Below, in pieces: positions 26,953 to 36,217 of a stretch of 64,000 nt of DNA. The DNA lies in NCBI GenBank assembly GCA_963759125.1, contig CAVWXN010000009.1, positions 422,494 through 486,493 on the forward strand, given 5' to 3'. The first letter of the stretch is position 1, and the number at the start of each line of letters is the position of its first letter. The stretch is from JABDQA01 sp963759125. GTDB taxonomy: Bacteria > Desulfobacterota > Desulfobulbia > Desulfobulbales > Desulfocapsaceae. A program made the translations under genes and the position numbers. The notes below the pieces were generated by a model. It was given only the letters and a program-made list of their open reading frames with translations, was not told the DNA's origin and made no database searches.

Positions 26953-27779
26953 ATGGACAGTTCAATCGTCATCGCCGCCGCACCGAATGGGGCCCGTAAA
27001 ACAAAACTTGATCACCCGCACCTGCCTCTTACCACCAGGGAACTGATTGAGACGGCAGTCTCCTGCGCCAATGCCGGCGCCTCAATGATGCATTTTCATA
27101 TCAGAGACAGCAAGGGCCGGCACAGTCTCGACCCTGAGCACTACCGCCGCACCCTTTCCGAACTCGAAGCCGCCGTTGGCGATCGGCTGCTGCTGCAGGT
27201 AACCTCGGAAGCAGCGGGTATATACCGCCAGCCCGAGCAGATTGAGCTGCTGCAGCGTTTAGCCCCGCACTGCCTTTCCTGCGGCTTGAGGGAGTTTATC
27301 CGAAGCGCAGATGACCTCGAAAGCGGGTCACTATTTTTCAGCAAATTGTATAACGCCGGTGCACTGATCCAATATATTCTCTACAGCCCCGCCGAGGTTG
27401 CCTGGTTTGTAAAGCTCTGCGAGCAGGGTGTGTTGCCCGGATCCAAACATTTGCTGCTTTTTGTGTTCGGCAGGTACCTCCACCGAGATGATACCGAAAT
27501 TGCCAATCTTGACGAGTATCTCCTGCCTCTGAAACAACACCCCTGGCCCCATTCCTGGATGGTCTGTGGATTTGACCAACATGAGTTCGAGGTGGCCGAG
27601 AGCGCCGCCGCCCGGGGTGGACATATTCGAGTCGGGTTCGAAAATAATTGTTATCGTCCTGGCGGAAGCCAGGCAGGAGATAATGGTGAGCAGGTCAGCT
27701 ACATGCGTGAGCTGGCAGAAACATACGGACGCACTATCATCGGGCAGCAGTTATGCTGCGGCCCTTCATCGATAAATAA
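26953..27779 (+). pseudogene. DUF849 beta-keto acid cleavage enzyme (BKACE), probable frameshift at the 3' end
   Basis: Zn-dependent enzyme that cleaves a beta-keto acid with acetyl-CoA, releasing acetoacetate and a new CoA thioester (or the reverse exchange). MMHFHIRDSKGRHSLDP carries the metal His-x-His, and GGHIRVGFENN carries the metal Glu and substrate-binding Arg. The start at 26953 follows the dioxygenase stop by 10 bp. In its own frame the protein runs on to 28260 through the antisense of moeA, which is not credible. A shift near 27735 into the frame ending AAVMLRPFIDK with a TAA at 27777 gives about 275 residues, the usual family length. The family includes triacetate acetoacetate-lyase of phloroglucinol breakdown and 3-keto-5-aminohexanoate cleavage enzyme. 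Confidence 0.8.
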
Positions 27780-27798
27780 AGCTGCGTATCGGGCGCCT

Positions 27799-29007
27799 CT
27801 AGAACAAAGAGACCTCTTTCAGGCTTCCCGGCTGCAGGACTTCCCCCGGTTGCAAGACGACATACCCATCGGCATGGGCAATGGTGCTGAGCATATGAGA
27901 CCCCTGTTGGCCAACCTCTTTTACGAGAGCCAGCTGGTTCGGTCTGTTTTCAATTTTCACTCTGACAAACAGCGTCCGCTTCCCTTTATTGGTCATCTGT
28001 TCCGAGACAATTGCCGTCAAGGTTTGATCGAAGCAGGAGGTGCCCTGCAACTCTGCCAGCACCGGGCGGACAAAATTTCTGAAGCACATATAGGCGGACA
28101 CCGGGTTGCCCGGCAGGCCAAAAATCAGTGTCTCCCCCTTGCGACCGACATAGAGCGGTTTGCCTGGTTTCTGGCGAATCTGCCAGAACAACTCCTTAAA
28201 CCCGGCCTGTGCTGCAGCCTCCCGGACATGGTCATGGCGGCCTACAGAAACACCGCCTGAGCAGATGATGAGTTTGACACCTGAGGCAACACCGTCTTCT
28301 ATGGCCTGTACGGTGTGTTTGAGGCTGTCCTCAACATGGGAAGTCGAGCGCAGCATTCCGCCGCTTTCCCGAATGGCGGAGGCCAGCATGATGGTATTGG
28401 AATCCCTGATCTGATGCGGTTTGATGGTCGCTTCATCATGACAAACCAACTCCGTTCCGGTCACCAGCAGGGTAACATCCGGTTTAGCATAGACGGGGAC
28501 GGTGTGCAGACCGACAGCCGCCATCAAAGCCAGCTCCCTGGCCCCCAGGCAGTCTCCTTTAAGAAAGAGAAGCTGCCCCTCGGCAAACTCTTCACCCTTG
28601 TGCCTGACGTCCTGGCCTTGCTTGTTTACGGCAAGGATATTGACATATCCTTCCAGATCTTCAGTATCTTCCACACGAATAATCGTGTCGGCTCCATCCG
28701 GCAACATTGCTCCGGTACTGATTCTCACCGCACTGTTTTTTAGAACCACTCCCGCAAAAGGGATGCCGGCCTGGCTTTCACCGATAATTTCCAGTTGCAC
28801 AGGATTGTCAGCACTTGCTTCGGCACAGTCTGCCCATCTCACCGCATAGCCGTCCATGGCCGAATTGGTATATCGAGGTGAGGAATCGGGCGCTTTGATA
28901 TCTTCAAAAAGATAGAGGCCAAAGGCTTCGTCTATCGAAACACTGATCTTCTGGGGTGCCGGTACGTTCTCATGCAGAATTCGCTGGGCTTCAATTACAG
29001 ATATCAT
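27799..29007 (-). CDS. moeA: Molybdopterin molybdenumtransferase MoeA
   Basis: 402 residues. MoeA inserts molybdate into adenylylated molybdopterin. The family marks are TNSAMDGYAVR near residue 55, RISTGAMLPDGADTIIRVED, the MoCF-domain VTGTELV and ICSGGVSVGRHDHV, and FGLPGNPVSAYMCF. All domains are complete. The start at 29007 (MISVIEAQ) fits relatives better than 29022. It converges on the DUF849 gene with a gap of about 20 bp. With the P-loop gene upstream it can supply cofactor for the two molybdoenzymes of the island. Confidence 0.95.
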   Translation of the reverse strand: MISVIEAQRILHENVPAPQKISVSIDEAFGLYLFEDIKAPDSSPRYTNSAMDGYAVRWADCAEASADNPVQLEIIGESQAGIPFAGVVLKNSAVRISTGAMLPDGADTIIRVEDTEDLEGYVNILAVNKQGQDVRHKGEEFAEGQLLFLKGDCLGARELALMAAVGLHTVPVYAKPDVTLLVTGTELVCHDEATIKPHQIRDSNTIMLASAIRESGGMLRSTSHVEDSLKHTVQAIEDGVASGVKLIICSGGVSVGRHDHVREAAAQAGFKELFWQIRQKPGKPLYVGRKGETLIFGLPGNPVSAYMCFRNFVRPVLAELQGTSCFDQTLTAIVSEQMTNKGKRTLFVRVKIENRPNQLALVKEVGQQGSHMLSTIAHADGYVVLQPGEVLQPGSLKEVSLF

Positions 29008-29157
29008 GGTTCGTCCGATCATGGGTGTAAGGATTGATCTTATGGGTGCAGCACACTGCCGATTGTTTGACGGCAGGGCCCGCTCCCTTTTCCCGAACTT
29101 TTTTTATCGTTCAGCAGGCCAAACGATTTCCCTGATCCTGTCCTCCTGCTGACTAGC

Positions 29158-29308
29158 TATAGGCTACCTTGAAAAATCGCTTTTCCGCCCAAACCCCGCG
29201 TTGCGCATGAAAATTTTATCCTCGACATATCAACTATATGCCTGCGGCAAAATTTACATTCGCGCCTTGATTATGAACGAAAATTTCAATTTTTCAAAGT
29301 AGCCTGTA
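29158..29308. repeat. Palindromic intergenic element of about 150 bp (MITE- or REP-like)
   Basis: Terminal arms TATAGGCTACCTTGAAAAAT (29158-29177) and ATTTTTCAAAGTAGCCTGTA (29289-29308) pair over 20 bp with two mismatches. Inside lies a second imperfect pair (GCGCATGAAAATTTTAT near 29203 and AAAATTTACATTCGCGC near 29245) and a small central CATAT/ATATG pair. No coding capacity. The nested symmetry suggests a mobile or structural repeat. No second copy was seen in this window. It fills most of the 430-bp gap between moeA and the P-loop gene; nothing else was recognised there. Confidence 0.55.
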
Positions 29309-29435
29309 TTTTTACACTAATTTTCGCAGAATAAGGAGTGAAATGGTTATTCGTTCGGCACCCATAAGTTTGGTTAACAGCTTGAAGATGTTCTGTAAAA
29401 TGGTCTTTGTTTTATTAGACAAGGGGAATCACAAA

Positions 29436-30023
29436 TTAATCACTAACATCAGGAACTGTCGCCGTTTCTGCCTTGGCAGGTGAGCCAAGAGACCAGCCAT
29501 CTATCTTCGACAACGAAATAGCGTCGATCTCCGGAAATCCGGTTAGGCCGTCGGAATCGATTATCAGAGACGCCTGCTTAGCTATCTCCAGGGCCCGCGG
29601 CTTGAATTCGACAGTGGCCGCTTTTACCAGAATCAACAGCCCGGGTTGCACATACTTCCACAGGCTGCTGGACTCGCAGACTATGGGAGCAGAAGATGGC
29701 ACCATACTTTGAAACTCTTGGAAACCGACCCGGATCTGTTCATCATCTCCCTGCAGATAGTAGACCCTCCTGGCTCCGGCACGCAACATGCGGGAAGTGT
29801 CTTTATCGAGGTCGTAGCGGGTTTCCTCAAACAGATTTGTGGTAAAGCGCTGGTTCGAGTGATCCCCGTGGTAGATAGCCTCATCCGGATGAATCGCTGA
29901 TACTTTCAAGCCGTAGATGTCTCTCTGGCTGGAATGTTTTTCTAGCAGCCGGCAGACAAATTCGGTCTTGCCGACATTTCTACCGGCCCCGGCCACTATG
30001 AGAAGATTATTGAGTCGCTCCAT
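29436..30023 (-). CDS. P-loop NTPase related to MobB
   Basis: About 195 residues from the Met at 30023. Walker A is GAGRNVGKTEFVCRLLEK, as in MobB-type proteins of molybdopterin-guanine dinucleotide synthesis. The rest (RYYLDKDTSRMLRAGARRV-like region; ESSSLWKYVQPGLLILV) also follows that fold, with the acidic residue in CESS. An alternative start at 30047 overlaps the upstream gene. It lies between moeA and a DUF3786 gene on the same strand, so a job in molybdenum or tungsten cofactor handling is likely, though not proven. Confidence 0.7.
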   Translation of the reverse strand: MERLNNLLIVAGAGRNVGKTEFVCRLLEKHSSQRDIYGLKVSAIHPDEAIYHGDHSNQRFTTNLFEETRYDLDKDTSRMLRAGARRVYYLQGDDEQIRVGFQEFQSMVPSSAPIVCESSSLWKYVQPGLLILVKAATVEFKPRALEIAKQASLIIDSDGLTGFPEIDAISLSKIDGWSLGSPAKAETATVPDVSD

Positions 30024-30030
30024 CGAGGTA

Positions 30031-30867
30031 TTAAATGCTATGACCATGCTGCCTGGCCAGCTTCTCAATCATGGAGGCGAAGCCTACCCCCAGCGAATAC
30101 AATCCTTCAATTCCCAGATTGGCCTCGCCGGTATCGTCAAAAAAGAGACCCAGGGCAGACTCCATCCCCTCCTCCGGCTTCCAGTAGCAGATGAGCATTG
30201 GCACCAGAGGCAGGGGCGAGAGAATCACCGCGACATCTGATTTAAACTGATCTTCAACCTGGGTGCCGCTGAACATCCTGACCAGATCGGAAAAAAGATC
30301 TGCATAGGTGTCGGCCGTCTTTTTCAGAACTTTTTCACAGGACTGGCCAAACAAACGATACCAGTCCCTACCGCTGGGCAGTTCCCTGAGAGGTACCCAG
30401 TTAGATGATATCGGCCTGGCTTTTGAATAAATAATATAGTTGAGCGCCGCAATGAGTACCCAGGGATTGACATGAATAGCAGTGTAGGCATTGCCCTCTT
30501 TGTCCACCGAAAAATCCTTGCCCATGATTTTCAGGGTGATCCTGCCGTTACGACAGGTGGCGCCAATCATTTCAGCACGCTCCTCAAAATCAATGGAGGC
30601 GAGACGTTCTTTGAGTGCACTCAGTACTTTCTCATTTTCCTCTTCGATCTTGTTTCTCTTTTTCGGCTGAACACCATATTTGGCAATGTCCTCTTGTGAG
30701 ACTGTGGGACATTCATGCAGCTGTCGTTTTCCGGAAAAGACTGAGGCAGCAAAAACCATACAGGTTTTCTCGCCGCACTTCCGGCAATTGCTCTTATCGA
30801 GCAGGCTCAGTACTTCCATCACATTGGCGAATTGTGGCACGGTCGACCTCTTTGTTTTATTAATCAT
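30031..30867 (-). CDS. DUF3786 protein with N-terminal Fe-S domain
   Basis: 278 residues. The N-terminal Fe-S domain (CRKCGEKTCMVFAASVF with a fourth Cys in LHECP) resembles the small Fe-S domain of the corrinoid/iron-sulfur protein of CO dehydrogenase/acetyl-CoA synthase. The rest is the DUF3786 domain (INPWVLIAALNY-like, here VNPWVLIAALNYIIY; SPLPLVPMLICYWKPEEG). Such proteins are common in sulfate reducers and acetogens; the function is unknown. GGAG box before the start. It is probably cotranscribed with the P-loop gene and moeA. Confidence 0.82.
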   Translation of the reverse strand: MINKTKRSTVPQFANVMEVLSLLDKSNCRKCGEKTCMVFAASVFSGKRQLHECPTVSQEDIAKYGVQPKKRNKIEEENEKVLSALKERLASIDFEERAEMIGATCRNGRITLKIMGKDFSVDKEGNAYTAIHVNPWVLIAALNYIIYSKARPISSNWVPLRELPSGRDWYRLFGQSCEKVLKKTADTYADLFSDLVRMFSGTQVEDQFKSDVAVILSPLPLVPMLICYWKPEEGMESALGLFFDDTGEANLGIEGLYSLGVGFASMIEKLARQHGHSI

Positions 30868-31141
30868 CTACCAAACAGCTCCAGAATAACGCTTCCTTAT
30901 TTTCTCTGTCGATGTGAAGCGCTCCCAATCCCGCTGGCAATTCCAGGAAGGGGCTGGACTCATTTGCAAAAGCCAGAATAGATTTTAGGCGATTCCCACA
31001 ATAAAATAAATGGTGCGGGATATGATTGCTAAATAATTGCGCTTGTCCGCCTAAGGTTATACATTTTAGCGACGCCTGAGGACAGAAGATCGTCGCAGAT
31101 GTTTGCACGCTTAGAGAAAATCCACAAGCATGAGGTTCACC

Positions 31142-31553
31142 ATGGATCCCTATACAGAAGCCCATACCTTCGTGGCTGCCGTAAGGCTTCTCCACTATCA
31201 GAAGAAATCGCCGCCCACCATCGAAGATATCTGCAAAAGTCTCGATGTCTCGGTCGAAGCGGGGCTAGCCGTCTGCAGAAAACTGGAGAAGCTCTCGATC
31301 ATTACGATCTCAGAAGACCCATTCTCGATATTGGTGGGAATTGGCGATCATCTTGAGATCGAAAAACTGCCCAAGGAGCAGGACAAGGGTGACAGTCTTT
31401 CCAAGGATCTTGAAGAGTTCATGGCCAAGAAAAAAGACATGGACAAAAAGGTCGAAGCAATTCAGGCCGGATCTGAAGAAAAAGAGAGAGGATCTGCACA
31501 GCGACATCGAAGCCAGGCTGCGCCAGGAAATGAATAAGATGAAGAAAGGTTAA
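31142..31553 (+). pseudogene. Small helical regulator-like protein, frameshift near the end
   Basis: Start MDPYTEAHTFVAAVRLLHYQ. The first 75 residues (PPTIEDICKSLDVSVEAGLAV, 20 of which suggest a winged-helix) are followed by an acidic-basic coiled coil (LEEFMAKKKDMDKKVEAIQ). In its frame the end is odd and stops at 31537. Another frame after about 31485 gives DIEARLRQEMNKMKKG to a stop at 31553, which continues the coil, so one base was gained or lost. It resembles short unnamed proteins of Desulfobacterota. Function unknown. The 270 bases before it hold no gene. Confidence 0.6.
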
Positions 31554-31575
31554 CCAGGCGGTCAGTGCCAGAAAG

Positions 31576-32844
31576 TCATGGCTTCACTTTTCTATTCTTC
31601 TTGTTCAGTCTGACCGAAGCTATGGCTGCAGTGGTTGTCAGAACCGCACAGATTACAAATGCGGTATCGAACAACCCGGTGGCTTCAGCTAAAAATCCTG
31701 CCAATGCCGGTCCCACTACTTGTCCGGCACCAAAAAATATCGTTACAAAACCAAACGCCGATGATGCCCTCAAGGGGCCGACCAGGTCGGCGACCGTTGC
31801 CGCAATTACGCTTGGAATCCCCCACAGCGACAGACCAAAGGCAGCTATCGACAGGTACAGGCAGATGGTCGGTAATCCTGTCAAGGCAAGTAGATGGGCG
31901 ACGCTGAACTGGGCATAGATGATTGCCAGGGCAGGATATCGTCCAAGACGATCAGATATGTATCCAGCATACGGGCCCGAGATCAGGCTGATGATTCCCA
32001 CTATTGACCAGAACAGTCCCGCATTATGATTGCTGAATCCACGTTCGTTAACCAGTGAAGTGACGATGAAGGTCGCATAAACTGAATAGGTGGCCCCGAA
32101 CAACGAATAGACGAGCCCCAACTGGACCAGTTTAGAAATATCGGCCTTATTCAAAGCTGAAGTACGTGAGCTGCCATGATCAGTTACAGGTTGATTATTT
32201 TTCGTCTGCTCCGCTCCCATTGGCTGCTGCTTAACCTGGGCAGGACTGCTCCGGAGCGCAACAGCAGCCAGTGCAGCCACACCCAACACCGCTCCCCCTA
32301 AAATGAGCCAGGCAAAGCGCCAGCCCTGACCTGCCAATCTGGTAATCAGGAGCGGAACCAGAAGTCCGCTGAAGACGATTCCCAAACCGTTGCCTGCCAG
32401 CATAAAACCGGCAGCACGTCCTCGCCAATGCTCTGCAAACCAGCCGGCAACGAGACCCATCATCGGAATGTTCGCCAGACCGCTGCCGACGCCTGTGAAA
32501 AAATAAAGTGGCAGGATTACCGGTAAGCTATTGGCAAACCAGATCAGGCACATGGAGATACTTACCACAGCAAGCCCCGCACTGATTGTCATCCGCGGAC
32601 CGAAACTATTGGATATCCGGCCGGCAAAGATCACCGAGACCATATAGCCAACAAAATTGGCGGTACTGATCAAGCCCATCTGCCCGTAACTCAAACTCAG
32701 AGCCTCACCCATTTCCGGCAGGAGCATGCCCAGAGCAAAACGGCCAAGCCCAAGGCAGGCGAACATTACCCCCAGGCCTGTTACAAGAATCACCCAGCCA
32801 TAATGGATGGCAGGGCGCAAAGTGGCTCGATCGGTACTTTTCAT
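31576..32844 (-). CDS. MFS transporter, YbfB/YjiJ type
   Basis: 422 residues with 12 predicted membrane segments. The N-terminus HYGWVILVTGLGVMFACLGL and GRFALGMLLPEMGEALSL are typical of the YbfB/YjiJ branch, followed by a second half that begins near residue 215 after a polar loop (QQPMGAEQTKNNQPVTDHGS). The substrate is unknown. It stands alone and is read convergently with the small gene ending at 31553. Confidence 0.85.
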   Translation of the reverse strand: MKSTDRATLRPAIHYGWVILVTGLGVMFACLGLGRFALGMLLPEMGEALSLSYGQMGLISTANFVGYMVSVIFAGRISNSFGPRMTISAGLAVVSISMCLIWFANSLPVILPLYFFTGVGSGLANIPMMGLVAGWFAEHWRGRAAGFMLAGNGLGIVFSGLLVPLLITRLAGQGWRFAWLILGGAVLGVAALAAVALRSSPAQVKQQPMGAEQTKNNQPVTDHGSSRTSALNKADISKLVQLGLVYSLFGATYSVYATFIVTSLVNERGFSNHNAGLFWSIVGIISLISGPYAGYISDRLGRYPALAIIYAQFSVAHLLALTGLPTICLYLSIAAFGLSLWGIPSVIAATVADLVGPLRASSAFGFVTIFFGAGQVVGPALAGFLAEATGLFDTAFVICAVLTTTAAIASVRLNKKNRKVKP

Positions 32845-33133
32845 AAGGTCATATCGATGATTCTTTCAGAGGTCAGACGACGAGACTAACCCACATCATC
32901 TACTATCTCCCTTAAAAAAGATGCCCTGCTGACGTAAAAAATCTTTTCTCAACCTGTCGTGCGCAGATCCTATTCCTGGATTCCGACCCGTCTGCCCCCA
33001 AAGGCCACCTTGTGGCATTGTGAGCGTCTGGATCCGTCATATTTTTTAATAGAAGCTATCGACTCCGATTTCTAGACGAAACATGTCCATTAGGTATCTC
33101 TGACGATAATTCTGCAGAAAGGAGGAGGTGGAG

Positions 33134-33598
33134 ATGTATAAGAAGATCATGGTTCCCCTCGATGGATCAGCGCTTGCAGAGTGCGTCCTGCCGCATGTTG
33201 AGGCAATCGCAGGAGGCTGCCCGGTTCGAGAACTGGTTTTACTGCGCGTCGTCGAGCCCGAAAGAGTCTACTCTGTTTCCGATTCCCCCATCGATCCCAA
33301 TCTTGCCGCAGCTCGAGAATCCGAGCGAAAAAAGGAGGCTGAAGATTACCTGCGTAGTGTGGTCGACAGACTTGATGAACCTGGACTGACCTGCGAGATC
33401 AAAGCAATTGTTGGCAGGGTAGCCGAGAGCCTCGTTGACTATTGTGTTGACAATGATGTTGATCTGATCATCATAGCAACCCACGGTCACTCTGGAGTTT
33501 CGCGATGGGTGCGAGGCAGTGTTGCAGATAAAATACTTGGATCTTCAAAAATCCCGGTGTTGATGATCAGGGCTCCAGAAGCTGAAAAAGAGGTTTGA
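33134..33598 (+). CDS. Universal stress protein UspA family
   Basis: 154 residues, ATP-binding class: YKKIMVPLDGSALAECVLPH at the start, VDLIIIATHGHSGVSRWVRG with the G-2x-G-9x-G(S/T) pattern completed by GSVADKILGSSKIPVLMI. The start at 33134 follows AGGAGG by 7 bases; GTG at 33128 is less likely. No operon partner. The 290 bases before it (32845-33133) hold no gene. Confidence 0.92.
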   Translation: MYKKIMVPLDGSALAECVLPHVEAIAGGCPVRELVLLRVVEPERVYSVSDSPIDPNLAAARESERKKEAEDYLRSVVDRLDEPGLTCEIKAIVGRVAESLVDYCVDNDVDLIIIATHGHSGVSRWVRGSVADKILGSSKIPVLMIRAPEAEKEV

Positions 33599-33781
33599 GA
33601 AAAACGCCCCCTGTTCTTGCCCATAAACAATTAGAGTTATTAGATTAAAACCTTAAACACTAGTGTCCTGAAGTATCTTCTGATTTAATCGGGGTTACCT
33701 CTACACTAAATTTCAGCAGGATTATATTCCACCTATAGATCGATCTTGTACATCGGTCCAGCACCGAGCGCTGAAAAGCAA

Positions 33782-34966
33782 CTAATCTTTTGGTGTACCT
33801 GCGGCATTATCCATTTCAGTGGGAGGCTCAGGCAGAGTTAACGACAGCAGAAACAAGAATATGGGCAGGAATGCAACAGAGGCAAGCGCCATCCAGACAC
33901 CATAGATATCAGCCAGCTTACCGATAAATGGCGCAGCGCCCCCGCCAATTGCTACGGCAAGTCCAAGTGTGACCCCAGAGGATAGGCCAACACGCCCCGG
34001 CAAATATTTCTGTCCCAGGACTATGGTTGGACTGTAAGTGGTAAAAAGCATGAACCCTGCCGGTATCAGCAAAAGAGTGGCCGGGAGCACACTTTCCACA
34101 GCGATTAACAGCGGCAGCAGAACAGATAAACTCAAGAAGCCCAGAAGGGTTACTTTTTTCTGTCCGATGCGATCAGCAAGATTGCCTCCAAATATGTTGC
34201 CAATGATCCCCGAGCCGGCAAAAATCGAGAGAGCTATTGCGCCGGTCATTTTTGACTGACCGAGCACGTTTATCCAGTAGATCGGAATAAATATATTCAA
34301 CCCGAAAAAGACCACGGAACGGCCGCTCACAATGATGGCTATCCGGGCAAAAGCATTCCAGTTCTCTTTAATCGGTTTTTTGGTAGATATGTTTTTGTTA
34401 TCATTGTTGATTTTCTCAAGAGCTTCAAATAGCGGAAAGTGGGATATGATGACCACTGACATGATGGTCACGGGTATGATAAGCACAAGTGACCCCGCAA
34501 GCCCCCATTGCAGCATCGCTGTTGAGACGATGAGCGGACCGATGGTAAAACCGATGGTACCCCCAACACCGAACAAGCTCATCGCTGTACTTTTACGGTC
34601 CCCGGCGGCAAAGTTGACAAGTCTCGCAGCCTCTGGGTGATAAGCGGCAATACCTATCCCACTCATGATCCCCAGGACCATGATCCACTGATATCCATCA
34701 ACCAGCCCGGTTAAGCCCAGGCCAAGACCGGCAAACATCAAACCTCCGGGTAATAGCCAGGGTTTTGTATAGCGGTCTGCGGCAATACCAAATAAGGGCT
34801 GAATAACGCTCGATGACATGTTCACGGCAAAAACTATTGACGCCGCAGCCGTGTAAGAAAGATCGTATGCCGCTATAAAGAAGGGAAGCATGGCGGGGAG
34901 TGCGCCCTGATTTATATCTGTTGCCATATGGCCGACAGATAGAATGGTTATATGCCTTTTTTTCAT
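33782..34966 (-). CDS. MFS transporter, fosmidomycin-resistance (Fsr) type
   Basis: 394 residues from MKKRHITIL at 34966, 12 predicted membrane segments. The Fsr branch is recognised from SVGHMATDINQGALPAMLPF, IAAYHPEAARLVNFAAGDRK and FGVGGTIGFTIGPLI. Members export small antibiotics or metabolites. The Met at 34999 gives a longer, unlikely N-terminus. Upstream gene is a TauE-type permease on the same strand. The 180 bases after its end hold nothing recognised. Confidence 0.88.
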   Translation of the reverse strand: MKKRHITILSVGHMATDINQGALPAMLPFFIAAYDLSYTAAASIVFAVNMSSSVIQPLFGIAADRYTKPWLLPGGLMFAGLGLGLTGLVDGYQWIMVLGIMSGIGIAAYHPEAARLVNFAAGDRKSTAMSLFGVGGTIGFTIGPLIVSTAMLQWGLAGSLVLIIPVTIMSVVIISHFPLFEALEKINNDNKNISTKKPIKENWNAFARIAIIVSGRSVVFFGLNIFIPIYWINVLGQSKMTGAIALSIFAGSGIIGNIFGGNLADRIGQKKVTLLGFLSLSVLLPLLIAVESVLPATLLLIPAGFMLFTTYSPTIVLGQKYLPGRVGLSSGVTLGLAVAIGGGAAPFIGKLADIYGVWMALASVAFLPIFLFLLSLTLPEPPTEMDNAAGTPKD

Positions 34967-35070
34967 CGAGCAATTCTCCGAACTAAAAAACAATTTCAAA
35001 AAAGTCGGACTTAATCAGTGAGAAGAAAGATGCCACCTCTCTACAACAAGCCCTCACTTATTAAGGAGTC

Positions 35071-35820
35071 CTAAAGCAGCCCATCATAGCAGAGTTTGAT
35101 CCCAGATAGAAATAGAGCAATATAGAGATACCTGTAAAGGAGCTTGTGGTTGACTTTGTCGAGCAGAAGTCTACCGATTTTTACGCCGATCGGAGCCAGG
35201 GGCATGAGTATTACTGATGTCATCAGGTTTTCCTCATTCAAGGCTCCCATAAGAGAATAGGGAATCAGTTTTACGTAGTTTATAACCGCAAAGAAAACAG
35301 CCATTGTGCCCATCAGCACCACCTTGTCAAGCTTCTGGGGAAGCAGATAGATCGAGACGGGTGCAGCACCCGCATGAATCTGGGTGCTGGTAAAACCGGC
35401 AACCGTTCCCCATAAATAACCTCCCCACCTTCGTGCCATCCGCGTGTTCGAAATGTCAGGCCGCAGCCAGTGATCGATGCAGAATATTATTGCCATCAGG
35501 CCCACAAGAAGTCGTATCATGTCCCGATCAAGTTGTCCCATCAGAACAGCCGCCAGACAGATACCAACCAGCCCCGCCGGCAGCAAAATCTTCAGATGAT
35601 GGATGTCATAGCTTCTCCGAAAATTGTAGACCGCGAACAGATCTGTGACACAGAGAATAGGTAACAGAATTGCTGCAGCCTGCAGCGGATGTATCACAAA
35701 GGACAGCACTGGAACGGCCAGCGTGACGATGCCCGGACCAAGTCCACCTTTTCCCATCCCGAAGAGCAGGACTACGGGCACAGCAACCAGATAAAACACA
35801 GGGTCAGTTATTATGTTCAT
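35071..35820 (-). CDS. TauE/SafE-family sulfite/organosulfonate exporter-like permease
   Basis: 249 residues with about 8 membrane segments. GKGGLGPGIVTLAVPVLSF in the first repeat and VAGFTSTQIHAGAAPVSIYL in the second are the two half-repeat signatures of this family. It probably exports a small anion such as sulfite, sulfoacetate or an organic acid. Its substrate cannot be told. It is about 100 bp upstream of the Fsr-type gene and may be cotranscribed. Confidence 0.85.
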   Translation of the reverse strand: MNIITDPVFYLVAVPVVLLFGMGKGGLGPGIVTLAVPVLSFVIHPLQAAAILLPILCVTDLFAVYNFRRSYDIHHLKILLPAGLVGICLAAVLMGQLDRDMIRLLVGLMAIIFCIDHWLRPDISNTRMARRWGGYLWGTVAGFTSTQIHAGAAPVSIYLLPQKLDKVVLMGTMAVFFAVINYVKLIPYSLMGALNEENLMTSVILMPLAPIGVKIGRLLLDKVNHKLLYRYLYIALFLSGIKLCYDGLL

Positions 35821-36217
35821 AGCTATTGACAGGATGTATTGACTCGATGTAGCGGAAAAAGTACAGTCTTCAAAGCACCTTAACTCAGATTCCTATCTGA
35901 TGTCTTGGGTTATTTCTGCTGCTATGATCGTGGAGGTGAGCGGGTCACCATGCTCACTGAAGAATCTGTCCGACTCCAGGCTGAGATAAAGAACTATCGA
36001 AATGATAGCTATAGGGTAGGTCTGTGAATGCGGCAGATTTGTTTGCTCTCACCGAGGTGCTCACATCTAGACCAAAAATCAAATGCCTGCATCAGGAGGA
36101 CTTCTTTCCCTGCCCCTCACCATTAGAATGATTAAAGTATTGAAATAGATGGTCGGTTTCACTGCCCAGGTCACATACCGGCTGACTGTCTGATCTCAGA
36201 AAAAATGGGGGTGGATT
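35821..36217. other. Intergenic region without recognised genes
   Basis: About 400 bases. A short pair GTGAGC/GCTCAC near 35936-35957 is the only symmetry noticed. It must contain the start signals of the TauE-type gene (minus) and the GFA gene (plus). Confidence 0.4.

Noticed and set aside
26893..28260. A 455-codon plus-strand frame reading through the DUF849 gene and the moeA antisense
   Set aside because: The second half is the reverse of well conserved moeA codons; the DUF849 family ends at about 275 residues. The long frame is best explained by a frameshift near 27735.
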